DNA of 59,798 bases. Source: Collinsella sp. AF23-2 (GTDB lineage: Bacteria; Actinomycetota; Coriobacteriia; Coriobacteriales; Coriobacteriaceae). The notes beneath the pieces were generated by a model. That model saw only the letters and a list, made by a program, of their open reading frames with translations, searched no databases and was not told the origin of the DNA. This document shows, in pieces, positions 15,967 to 24,527 of the stretch. The first letter of the stretch is position 1, and the number at the start of each line of letters is the position of its first letter. The position numbers were made by a program, and so were the translations under genes. Location of the stretch: assembly GCF_003459245.1 (NCBI RefSeq), contig NZ_QRVG01000006.1, forward strand, positions 30,943-90,740. The letters run 5' to 3'.

Positions 15967-17775
15967 TTACTCCTGCTCGGACTCCTCAGCCTGCTTACGG
16001 CTGCGGATGAGGTGCGCCACGCCGATGCACAGCACCGCGCCACCAGCAATCCAAGTGAAGGTCACGCCGTTGAGGCCGGTGAGCGGGAGGCCAACGGACT
16101 TGGTGTTGCCGACGGTGATGTTAATTTCACCGGTTTCGACATTAGCAGCAGTATCATTCTTGGCGGTTAGTTCGTTGTCGCCCGGAGTGTTGTCGAGCGC
16201 GCCGAAAGCGACATCGGAACGATGGTCGGCATTTTCAGAGGGAGCGATCGTAATCTCATCAAGCTCCGTCGGATTATTCTTATACGTTGCCGTGATAGTA
16301 AATGTGAAGGGTTTAGCGACGGTATATTTGTCGTTCGGTGCCTTAATCTCAGTCACTGTGTAGGTACCGGCATCGAGACCTTTCACAGCAATCTTGCCAT
16401 CGTCCGTAGACGTGAACTTTACATGCTCGGGAAGGTCGTTGTTATCGGTAACGTCCACAAGTTGGCCTGCGACAAAACCATTCCCGTCTTCTGAAGCAAC
16501 ATATTTGTTGTTAGACTTGATGGTAAAGACGGCACCCTTAAGGCCCTTTTCGGTGCCTTGGTCAACCTTATTGAGGTTGAGCTTGAAGGTAAAATCTCCA
16601 GCGCCGCTCTCGACAGACGTGCCTGTCCCCTCGGTAGAAGGGTTGTTGGAGTATTCGAGCTTTACAGTGTTGTAATTGCCTTTCTTTCCCTCACTGTCAC
16701 CATTGCCGGTAACGGCATTCTTATTGAGCTTTGCCCTGTAAAAGACAACAATCTGTGTGTCGGCGTCTACGCCCTGAACATCCTTGAGGCCCTTTTTGTT
16801 GTTGTCCTTGTCAACGGCAAAGTTAACTGTCAAAACGCGGCTGCTCTCATTTGGAGGAGTAACTTCATAGCCGTGCTCGATGAGCGTATAAGCGCCCTTG
16901 TTCACCGCATAGACCTTAAGCGAACCAGCTACGTAGTCGAGGCCATCCGAAAGAGTATCCGTAAACTTATATGCATAGGAATCGTAGGTGGCATAGTTAT
17001 CGGCGACCGATCCGGTAAGCTTGTAGGTCACTTCCTGGCCGATTTGGGAGTCGATAACGCCAGCCCAATCAGTTTCGCTCTTGGGATCATCCGGCGCCGA
17101 AGCAAGTACCTGCTTGCCGACGGTAGGGATACTGGTCTTCTCAGTTACAGTTACAGCACTACCGCCAACAACAGCAAAAATCGGGGACGTGCCGGTATCC
17201 TTCTTGGACGAATCGCTGAGAGCATTGGTCACAAACAGGTAATAACCGCTACCGTTCGAAGTTTCGGGAGTCCAAGCGGTGCCAGCGACGATATCCGAGT
17301 TGACCGGCGCCTCATCCCTGATGGCATTCGCAACTGCATAGAGAATATTATCGGTCGCGATTCGTGTTCCTTTGGTCGATTCCGACCCCGCGGTGCAGTC
17401 TCCCGCATGCGCAGTGATGAAATCCGCGACTTCCTGAGGCGTAGGCTTGTTAGGCAGCTTATCCTCAGCCTTCAAGTTGTGATCATTCTCCCAGCTATTA
17501 ATGGCATTAATCACCTTCGTGTCAACCGTATCGCTTGCCCACGTAATGTTCTGAGCGGTCTTGCCGCCGTTTTTAGAGTCGGTCACCGTGGCCTTAAAGA
17601 TCTGGTACGCCTTGAACGTAGTGTTCTCGTTACCCTCAACTTGGCTGATCGTGATACTGCCCGTGCCGCCCTCAGCAAACGCCATCGTGACGGGCGCCAT
17701 GACGCCACCAAAGCTCAGCGCTGCCGTGAGGCCTGCCGTTACTGCCAGGCGTGCGATGTTCTTGCTCATGCTCAT
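15967..17775 (-). CDS. major pilin (isopeptide-forming, LPxTG-anchored)
   Basis: The 602-residue product has a signal peptide (MSMSKNIARLAVTAGL...MAFAEG) and sortase-type Ig-like domains. It also has an E-box YTVTEIKAPNDKYTV, expected to support intramolecular isopeptide bonds, and a candidate pilin Lys in IPTVGKQVL. It ends with LPLTG, a membrane helix and a basic tail. This is the shaft-pilin layout of Gram-positive pili. Start ATG 17775 has GGAGG at eight bases. It is the last pilin gene of the island, followed by a terminator and the sortase. Confidence 0.92.
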   Translation of the reverse strand: MSMSKNIARLAVTAGLTAALSFGGVMAPVTMAFAEGGTGSITISQVEGNENTTFKAYQIFKATVTDSKNGGKTAQNITWASDTVDTKVINAINSWENDHNLKAEDKLPNKPTPQEVADFITAHAGDCTAGSESTKGTRIATDNILYAVANAIRDEAPVNSDIVAGTAWTPETSNGSGYYLFVTNALSDSSKKDTGTSPIFAVVGGSAVTVTEKTSIPTVGKQVLASAPDDPKSETDWAGVIDSQIGQEVTYKLTGSVADNYATYDSYAYKFTDTLSDGLDYVAGSLKVYAVNKGAYTLIEHGYEVTPPNESSRVLTVNFAVDKDNNKKGLKDVQGVDADTQIVVFYRAKLNKNAVTGNGDSEGKKGNYNTVKLEYSNNPSTEGTGTSVESGAGDFTFKLNLNKVDQGTEKGLKGAVFTIKSNNKYVASEDGNGFVAGQLVDVTDNNDLPEHVKFTSTDDGKIAVKGLDAGTYTVTEIKAPNDKYTVAKPFTFTITATYKNNPTELDEITIAPSENADHRSDVAFGALDNTPGDNELTAKNDTAANVETGEINITVGNTKSVGLPLTGLNGVTFTWIAGGAVLCIGVAHLIRSRKQAEESEQE

Positions 17776-17883
17776 CTTCTTTTCCTCCGTTTTCCGGTTG
17801 GTTCTCATTCGATCGGTCATCATCTGTCTGTGTCTTAGCATCTGCTTCGCTACGTCTCGCCCCGCTCTCTGTGGGGCTGCCAG

Positions 17884-19554
17884 CTACTCTTTATGGCTGC
17901 CACCTCCCCGCTTGACCAGGAGCGCAACCACGATGAGCGCGGCTCCGACGACCGCTGCGGCGGCCGCGGCGTACATTGCCATATCGCCAGTCGAGGGCAT
18001 AAAGCCTCCGGTGGTAATGCTAGGGGGTGTGCCGGTGGGCGTGTTGATGAGCGACGCCTCCAGGCTGCCCGTCGACCCGTCCGCGCTGTCGGCGCGCAGG
18101 GGCGACTCGGCCGTGATGGTGAGCTTGGGCTTGGCGGCGGCCACCTGGTCGACGTCCAGGCCCTCGGCCTTGACCGTCACGGAGCGCGTGCCCTCAAAGG
18201 CGGTGTAGCCCTTGGGCGCCTTGGGCTCGCGGACCTCCAGCTTGCCCGAGTCCACGCCCGAAACGGTCACGCGGCCGTCCTCGCCCGTGGTGACGGTGGC
18301 CTTGCCCTCCGCGTCCCACGTGCCATCGGCCGCCAGTGTGCGACCGCGGTCGTCGGCGATGCTCAGGACCGCCCCAGCAAGCGGCTTGTCGCCGTCGCTG
18401 CCGCGCTTGGTGAGCGCGAGATCCCAGGTGTAGACGCACGCGTCGTCGCTCGGCGTGCGGGTGAAGCCGGCGTCGCCGGACTGGTCGGCAAAGGGAGAGC
18501 GCGGGTAGCGCAGGTAGACCTCGTTGGGGTTGCCCTTCGCGATGCCGTGGTTGCACGCGCTGTTGAGCGGCGCGTTGTACACGGCGACCACGCGGGCGCC
18601 CGCGGCGAAGGCGTCGGCCCCGCCGAGCGCGGCGATGAGGTCGCCGGTGCGCGCGGTGAAGGTCTTGCCGTCGGCCGCTACCTTGGTGGCGCACTGGGCT
18701 GTGATGTCGGTCCAGCCCTGCGCGGGCTCGGCGCCGACGCGACCGTACTTACCGGTCGAGACGGCGTCGAAGCCGCCGTCCGCGCCCGCCGCCACGTACA
18801 CGCGCATGCTCGCGGCGACCTTGGAGGGGTCGAGCCCCGCGCTCATGGTGTCGACGAACTGCACCGCGTAGGTGTCGTAGGCGGTAAGACCCGCCGGGAC
18901 CGTGGCCGAGAGGCGCCAGTACAGGTCGTCGGCGACCGTGGCGTCGGCGGCCTTCTGCCAGGCGGCGGTGCCGTCCTCCAGCACGTGCTTGGCGACCTTG
19001 GGGGTCGCGGCCTTGGGCTTGACGGTGACGGCGCTGCCGCCGACCAGGGCCATGATCGGCGCGGTGCCGGCCTCGCCCTGGGCGATGGCGTCGTCGTCGG
19101 CGACCATGAGCCAGTAGCCACAGGGCAGCTCGGACGCCTTACCCGCGTTAAGGGCCACGGACACGGCGTCAGAGCTCTGGAGGGAACGAGCGAGCCGTGC
19201 GCTCAGCGCGCCCGTAAGGTGGGAATCGGCGTTGAGCCATTCGGCAGCTTCCTGCGCGGTGGTCTTTGAATTGGGCATGCCGGCGCTGTGCAGCACAGGC
19301 AGCGCGGCGTCGCGCACGGCGTCGCTTGCCCAGGCGAGGTCGGTGGCAATCTTGGCGTCGTTGTCGCCGTCGACGACGTTGGCGCTAAAGATCTGGTAGG
19401 CGTCGTAGCTGCGCGCCACGGTGCCTCTCACCGTGATGGAACCGGTCGAGGTCGGCGCGGCCTGCGCGGAAGCGGGGAACACAACCGCGCAGGTGCCGAT
19501 CAGGAGGGCAAGCAGCGCAAACAAGATCGGGAAGGAGCAAACTTTCTTATTCAC
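17884..19554 (-). CDS. minor pilin with MPSTG sorting signal
   Basis: The 556-residue product has a signal peptide (VNKKVCSFPILFALLALL...AQA), an N-terminal domain similar to the major pilin (GSITVRGTVARSYDAYQIFSANV) and an E-box LEVREPKAPKGYTAF. It ends in MPSTG, a membrane helix and VKRGGGSHKE. The sorting signal has Met in place of Leu, which could direct it to a different sortase or lower its polymerisation rate. I start at GTG 19554 with GGAGG at eight bases; it overlaps the end of the adhesin gene by eight bases. GC is higher than in the flanking pilin genes. Confidence 0.88.
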   Translation of the reverse strand: MNKKVCSFPILFALLALLIGTCAVVFPASAQAAPTSTGSITVRGTVARSYDAYQIFSANVVDGDNDAKIATDLAWASDAVRDAALPVLHSAGMPNSKTTAQEAAEWLNADSHLTGALSARLARSLQSSDAVSVALNAGKASELPCGYWLMVADDDAIAQGEAGTAPIMALVGGSAVTVKPKAATPKVAKHVLEDGTAAWQKAADATVADDLYWRLSATVPAGLTAYDTYAVQFVDTMSAGLDPSKVAASMRVYVAAGADGGFDAVSTGKYGRVGAEPAQGWTDITAQCATKVAADGKTFTARTGDLIAALGGADAFAAGARVVAVYNAPLNSACNHGIAKGNPNEVYLRYPRSPFADQSGDAGFTRTPSDDACVYTWDLALTKRGSDGDKPLAGAVLSIADDRGRTLAADGTWDAEGKATVTTGEDGRVTVSGVDSGKLEVREPKAPKGYTAFEGTRSVTVKAEGLDVDQVAAAKPKLTITAESPLRADSADGSTGSLEASLINTPTGTPPSITTGGFMPSTGDMAMYAAAAAAVVGAALIVVALLVKRGGGSHKE

Positions 19555-22500
19555 GACGCTCGCCTCCCTTCGCATTCGCCTTGCGACGAATGTGCATCCA
19601 AGCCGCAGCAGCGCAAAGCACCGCCGCGCCGGCAAGGTACGTCAGAGTGACGCCCGACATACCAGAAAGGGGCAAAGAGGTGGAGAAGGTGTTGGTGAAG
19701 GTGGGGATGGAGGTGTCGGTGGAGTTGGGGGTGGAGGTGTCGATGAACGTCCGTTCTTTGGCATTGGGGTCTGCTGTCCAATTGCCTTCGGAGTCAACGG
19801 TTCCCTTCTTGTAGGTCACCCTACAGTTGATCTCTCCTGTTTTGGTGTCATACGTTGGCTTAACCGTGAACCCATAGACCGAGTGGTCGTACGTGTAGTG
19901 CGAGAACTGCGAACCGTCGGTTTTCTCGCGCACATAGTACGTAAAGGTCTTGAAAGAGCCACCCGTGAAGCCGCCCGGGTCGTCGGGATTATTGCTGATA
20001 TCAGAGAGCGAGTACTTGAACTCAACCGTATTATCTCTGGTGTCCTTGAACGGAAGCGTCTGCGTCTTATCAGAACCAGAAGTCACGGCAGTACCGATGA
20101 TGTCTTCGTCTTTAAAATGGCTGTCTTTCGCGAGCTGAAGTGTAAACTTCTTCATCTCGCCACCCTTAACGACCTTAGTCGCCTTAGGAGTCCAGGAAAC
20201 CTCAGGGTCGTACGTGTTGGTGAAGGTCTTTTCCCCGTCGGGGCCGCCAATCGAATAATAGCCCCCAATAGCATCTAGTTGCACATCAGCGTTCCGGTGG
20301 TCAGTTTTGCCCTCGGAATGCTCGACCGCGCTCACATTTTTGATCTCGTAGTTATGGATTTTGATCTCTATGGTCTTGTTCGGATCGTTCCGAGTCGGAA
20401 CAGTCATGAGCACAGTCGAGTGGTCTTCGACTGTCACCTTAATCTCGTACACGGCGGGGTCGTATGTGATGCCGGAAACCTTTCCGGCATTTTCGACTAG
20501 GTAGTATGTAATCGTGCCAGCCGTACCGTTCGCTGCAGACTGCTCACCCAGGTTAAACGTGATGTTGCCTCCATCAACATTACTTGCAGTTCCAACCGGG
20601 GTGCAAACGTCATGATTGAATACCCCGCTAGCGAAAGGATCAACCGAATCCTTGCGGTAGACCGTAAAGGAGAACTCCCCCTTATTGATCTTGCGGCCGG
20701 ACAGCGCCTTGGTCGCCTTCAGCTTAAGGCTCGGATAGACATACGTGTCTGCTGGCTGACCCAAGTACAGGTCGCCATTCGACATGATGCCGCCACCATG
20801 GTTCCAGGAATAGTTGTCCGTGATGAAAGTTGTCACTTTATTTTTCTGTACTGCCTCAGTCACCGCTTTATCCGTGGCACTAACAGCCGAAGTCAGACCG
20901 ATGCTATTTTTTACCTGAGCAACACCCTTGGCGGGGATGGTAATGGGATCATTTAGCTCAATGCTTCCCGAATACTTGGCGTCTATATCGCCAAGCATCT
21001 TGCCGCTTACCACTGCAACCGGCGTTGTGTGACCTGTCGCTGCGAGGAAGAAATCGGCATGACCGTACGTGCGAAACGTCTCCGAATCGTATGCATCTCT
21101 ATCTTCAGTCTTATTAGTACCTTCAGCACCACCAGCTGAAAGATGGGGCGTACCATCATTACCACTACCATCTACCCGATTGTATTCTTTGAAATTTTGA
21201 TCACTGTCAGCAGACGAATTGCCAAAGATTGCCGTGCCCTCAGTGTTCGTTACCAACGTCTTGCCCGTGGGGCAGACTGCTACGCCGCCGCCATAGCCGC
21301 CAGCGGTATTGCTGCTAATGTACGAGTTGTATACAAATAATCTACCAGCGGTCTTTTCCATACCCTCATTCGAGTTTCCCTGGACGAAGATACCGCCACC
21401 GCCCCAGTCAAAGCGAGACATGCAGCGGTTGTGAGTGATGTAGACTTTGCTGTTTGGAGTGCCGTTAATCATCGCGTCAACTTGCTGGCCCACTCGGATA
21501 CCGGCACCTTCAGATCGGTAGCTCACGTTAGAGGCAATAATTCCTCCCGTAATGTCGAGCCATGCCATACCTGATTGATCTTGATTGGTAACGTAAACGC
21601 CGCCACCAGCTTCTTCAGAATAATTGCCAGTAATCTTGCCACCAGAAATGGTGACATGGGCGCCGTTATTGGCAGCAAGCCCAGCGCCGCCATGGTTACC
21701 CCAGCCATCGTGGCCGCAAAACTTAGCGTATTTATTGTTAGTGATGTAGCCACCAGAAACGGTCACACTACCGCCCGAAACCAAGATGCCGCCACCGAGA
21801 CCATCCGCCTCGCCGTACGTAGCGTTGCCAGAGATGATTCCACCCGTAAGCTTCAAGGTGGCTCCGTTGTCAGCATAGACGCCGCCGCCAGAAGCTGCCT
21901 TGTTTCCCGCGACCACGCCGTCTGTCATTTCGAGGCTGGCATTCGCGCCCGTTATGCACAGACCACCGCCCCAGCCACCGCGGTTGCCGTTGGTGACGTA
22001 ACCGCCTTCGATTTTGACCTTACCCGTAGAAAGAATCACATGGCCGTTATCGCTCAGATTGGCGGCCGTGGTAATCATGCCGCCCTTGAGATCGAGCATG
22101 CCGCCCTCATTAACGGTGACCACTTGCTTTACGGAACCGTGGTCCGATGCCGCAACGATAGCGCCAAAGCCCGTAACGTCATGCCTGTACGTAGTCTCGG
22201 TGGTGCAAAGTCCATCTGTATTGGGCGTGCTCTTAGTCTCATAGTAAGTAAGACTCTTAGGAGCGCCGTTATTAGAGCTAGACTCGTCTCCCCTTTCCCA
22301 TGTCATAATCGCAGGCTGACCCGCCGGCGCATTGTCGACCGGAGTCTTTTCGTCTTTTGTGCTATCTGAGCCCTCGATAATGTTCTCGATGGTGAGCGTG
22401 ACTCCGTTTTCGACCACAAAGAAGGAGTCTAAGCCGCCGGAGCGGTTGTAGAGCATGTTTCCCGCAAGATTAATGGTGGTGTTTTTTTTGATGTCAATCT

Positions 22501-22993
22501 GCTGACTCGAATAGGCGGGACCCGTCAGTTGAAACTTGCCGCCGTTGTCGAATTTCCCAGAAACATCACCATTTACCTTGTCATAGTCATCGTCACTGAC
22601 GCTGGCGGGAGCAATTGCGTTTTCGTCGCTATTTTCATCATCAGAAGTCTGTGCGTCGGAAGGCTGCGCGGCGCCCTCGGCCTCCGCGTCATCGGCTGTC
22701 GAGTCTGGTGCAACGGTATCCTCGTTCGCCTCATTCTCGGCATCGCTGCTATTCTGCTTTTCGGTATCCCAGTTGTTGGTGTTGTCTACATCAGTAGACT
22801 CACTTGAGGAACCCCCCCCCATCACAGTTTCCTCGGCAGAAACCGTCTGGGCATCGTTGGCAATAGCCTGAGAGATCGGGGGCATGACGAGCGACAGTAC
22901 CAGGCTCAAAACGGAGGCTCCGCACAAGACGCCTGCCAGTACACGGCGCGTCGCTTTATTACTCTGTTTAGATTTGTCTGAATTTGCTTTCAT
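19547..22993 (-). CDS. large pilus adhesin with beta-helix and LPLSG anchor
   Basis: The 1148-residue product is probably the pilus tip adhesin. After the signal peptide come an acidic low-complexity region (about 60-130) and a long right-handed beta-helix made of GGGVYADNGATLKLTGG-type repeats (about 230-620). Two pilin-linkage domains of the Spy0128 type (TKALSGRKINKGEFSFTVYR; TKVVKGGEMKKFTLQL) follow, then LPLSG, a membrane helix and a basic tail. GGGGAGGAG precedes ATG 22993. A G9 run covers codons 58-61 and an A8 run lies further on, both candidates for slippage. It is the first gene of the pilus operon. Confidence 0.9.
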   Translation of the reverse strand: MKANSDKSKQSNKATRRVLAGVLCGASVLSLVLSLVMPPISQAIANDAQTVSAEETVMGGGSSSESTDVDNTNNWDTEKQNSSDAENEANEDTVAPDSTADDAEAEGAAQPSDAQTSDDENSDENAIAPASVSDDDYDKVNGDVSGKFDNGGKFQLTGPAYSSQQIDIKKNTTINLAGNMLYNRSGGLDSFFVVENGVTLTIENIIEGSDSTKDEKTPVDNAPAGQPAIMTWERGDESSSNNGAPKSLTYYETKSTPNTDGLCTTETTYRHDVTGFGAIVAASDHGSVKQVVTVNEGGMLDLKGGMITTAANLSDNGHVILSTGKVKIEGGYVTNGNRGGWGGGLCITGANASLEMTDGVVAGNKAASGGGVYADNGATLKLTGGIISGNATYGEADGLGGGILVSGGSVTVSGGYITNNKYAKFCGHDGWGNHGGAGLAANNGAHVTISGGKITGNYSEEAGGGVYVTNQDQSGMAWLDITGGIIASNVSYRSEGAGIRVGQQVDAMINGTPNSKVYITHNRCMSRFDWGGGGIFVQGNSNEGMEKTAGRLFVYNSYISSNTAGGYGGGVAVCPTGKTLVTNTEGTAIFGNSSADSDQNFKEYNRVDGSGNDGTPHLSAGGAEGTNKTEDRDAYDSETFRTYGHADFFLAATGHTTPVAVVSGKMLGDIDAKYSGSIELNDPITIPAKGVAQVKNSIGLTSAVSATDKAVTEAVQKNKVTTFITDNYSWNHGGGIMSNGDLYLGQPADTYVYPSLKLKATKALSGRKINKGEFSFTVYRKDSVDPFASGVFNHDVCTPVGTASNVDGGNITFNLGEQSAANGTAGTITYYLVENAGKVSGITYDPAVYEIKVTVEDHSTVLMTVPTRNDPNKTIEIKIHNYEIKNVSAVEHSEGKTDHRNADVQLDAIGGYYSIGGPDGEKTFTNTYDPEVSWTPKATKVVKGGEMKKFTLQLAKDSHFKDEDIIGTAVTSGSDKTQTLPFKDTRDNTVEFKYSLSDISNNPDDPGGFTGGSFKTFTYYVREKTDGSQFSHYTYDHSVYGFTVKPTYDTKTGEINCRVTYKKGTVDSEGNWTADPNAKERTFIDTSTPNSTDTSIPTFTNTFSTSLPLSGMSGVTLTYLAGAAVLCAAAAWMHIRRKANAKGGERRE
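22812..22820. repeat. homopolymer C9 (G9 in the coding strand) in the adhesin gene
   Basis: Nine C on the plus strand encode ATG GGG GGG GGT at residues 58-61, soon after the signal peptide. Change by one or two bases would shift the frame and stop translation early. A second run of eight T is at 22482-22489. Confidence 0.9.
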
Positions 22994-23452
22994 CGATGTC
23001 TCCTCCCCAAGAGACCGCGATCTTGCTCTTTCACTATCAAACGTATCTGCGCAATCTGTAATTGCGCACGCTTAGTGATCCATATTGTAGCGATTGTTTG
23101 AACATCTGAACAAGATAACCGATTGTTTTGTAGCGAATTCTCAATTCTCTTGACATTTGCTCAGATTTACCTTCGTTTATTCGCTATCTTTTTTTTGTTT
23201 CTGCTGGTAATATAGTTGTCAATAATTTTTTAATGGCATTAGATTTATTTGCACAACATTTTGCTCAAGAGTAAACATCCTGTAAACAGTCGAAAATCGA
23301 CCATGAGCGGTAGGTCATTTACCGGGAGTAATACCCTGCCAAGCTGATGAGAATATCTTTAGCCCATCGGTGGTTGGAAGCGTAATGTTCAGACAACCAA
23401 ATTTGAATTTGCGCGCAGATTGTAGGCATCAACTCGCCCAAATCGCCTGAGG
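22994..23452. promoter_or_regulatory. AT-rich leader of the pilus operon
   Basis: This 460-base stretch has no gene. It must carry the pilus promoter on the minus strand. It contains a perfect palindrome GCGCAAT-ctgta-ATTGCGC at 23049-23067, and two direct copies of TTGTAGCGA (23085-23093 and 23128-23136) spaced 43 bases, about four helical turns. These are candidate regulator sites. Composition is clearly more AT-rich than the coding DNA. Confidence 0.5.
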
Positions 23453-23484
23453 CCACCACGAAGGTGCCCGTCCCCTTTGTGGTG
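23453..23484. repeat. palindromic repeat family B, copy 2
   Basis: CCACCACGAAGGTGCCCGTC and the following CCCTTTGTGGTG form the family B hairpin, 14 bases 3' of the HAD phosphatase stop. Confidence 0.8.
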
Positions 23485-23498
23485 ATTCTGCCCCGGCA

Positions 23499-24320
23499 CT
23501 ACAGCAGATGTTCCTCGATAAAGATCGCAATGCCGTCTTTGTCGTTGCTGGCGGTTACAAAATCGGCGGCGGCACGGGTGGCGTCGCTGCCATTTGCCAT
23601 GGCCACGCCCACGCCGGCGTCGGCCACCATGCAGGTGTCGTTATCGGCATCGCCAAACACGCAGATATTCTGCAGCTCCATGCCGTTGAGCTCCGCCACG
23701 CGCACCAGGCCGCGCGTCTTGGACACGCGCGGATCCATGAACTCGTAGAGTCGCTGTGTGGTTTGCAGAGCAGCCGCCTTAACGGTGTCATCGCCGAGCG
23801 TCGACGCCCGCTCGATAACCTGCGGCATCACCTCGGGCGCCATGGTGAACATCACCTTGGCCTGCGGATCGCGCAGGAACTCGGCAAAGTCGACCACCTT
23901 GTAGGGCACGCCGTCGACACGCGACAGGTGCTCGACGCACGCATTGCTCTCGGGCACATAGAGCACGCCGTTCCGAGGGCAAACGGGCGTTGCCGGCAGG
24001 TCTGCCATATGCTCGCAGATGCGCGCGATGGTCTCGCCCGGCAGCGGGTAGCTCAGCTCGTTGATGCCGTGCGCACGGTCGATGACCTCGGCGCCGCCAC
24101 AGCCCACCAGCACGTCTACCAGGCCGTCGATGCCCCAGAGCTCAAACATAGCCTCGGTCGCCTGGGCGTCGCGCCCGGTGCACAGGCCAAACAGCACGCC
24201 GCGCTCGCTCAGGGCGCGGATCGCCGCCACGGTGCGCGGGGACACCGTGTGCTCGCTCGTGAGCAGCGTGCCGTCAAGATCGCAGAGTACGGCTTTGATG
24301 TGGCTGAAGGTGGCGTCCAT
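23499..24320 (-). CDS. Cof-type HAD-family phosphatase
   Basis: This 273-residue protein belongs to the Cof/HAD-IIB hydrolases, cytoplasmic phosphatases of sugar phosphates, nucleotides or cofactor precursors. Motif I is LCDLDGTLL with the nucleophile Asp. Motif II lies in LFGLCTGRD, and motif IV in ICVFGDADNDTCMVADAGVGVAMANG. It includes the variable C2 cap. No neighbour hints at the substrate. It is followed by a family B hairpin and is probably monocistronic. Confidence 0.88.
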   Translation of the reverse strand: MDATFSHIKAVLCDLDGTLLTSEHTVSPRTVAAIRALSERGVLFGLCTGRDAQATEAMFELWGIDGLVDVLVGCGGAEVIDRAHGINELSYPLPGETIARICEHMADLPATPVCPRNGVLYVPESNACVEHLSRVDGVPYKVVDFAEFLRDPQAKVMFTMAPEVMPQVIERASTLGDDTVKAAALQTTQRLYEFMDPRVSKTRGLVRVAELNGMELQNICVFGDADNDTCMVADAGVGVAMANGSDATRAAADFVTASNDKDGIAIFIEEHLL

Positions 24321-24413
24321 GGGGGCCTTTCTGGGCAGTGCATTGGTGTGGAGTGTATCTGGAAGTGGCGTTCATGGTATACCAAGGCTCGGTCGCGGCC
24401 TGCCAAAGCAAAA

Positions 24414-24448
24414 ACCACCACAAAGGTGCCTGTCCCCTTTGTGGTGGT
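24414..24448. repeat. palindromic repeat family B, copy 3
   Basis: ACCACCACAAAGG pairs perfectly with CCTTTGTGGTGGT around TGCCTGTC. It lies next to a family A copy in the gap between the MFS and HAD genes. Confidence 0.9.
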
Positions 24449-24464
24449 CGGATCCACGATGCAA

Positions 24465-24526
24465 ACCGTCCCAACATTCGACGTTTTTCGGCAAAATCGC
24501 GATTTTCATCGAATGTTGTGATGGTT
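24465..24526. repeat. palindromic repeat family A, copy 2
   Basis: An arm with CAACATTCGACG pairs imperfectly with CATCGAATGTTGTGATGGT; the loop keeps AAAATCGCGATTTT as in copy 1. It begins directly after the MFS stop codon. Confidence 0.85.
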
Positions 24527-24527
24527 T

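Noticed and set aside
16558..17838. 426-codon plus-strand frame opposite the major pilin
   Set aside because: Antisense shadow, no start site or domain.
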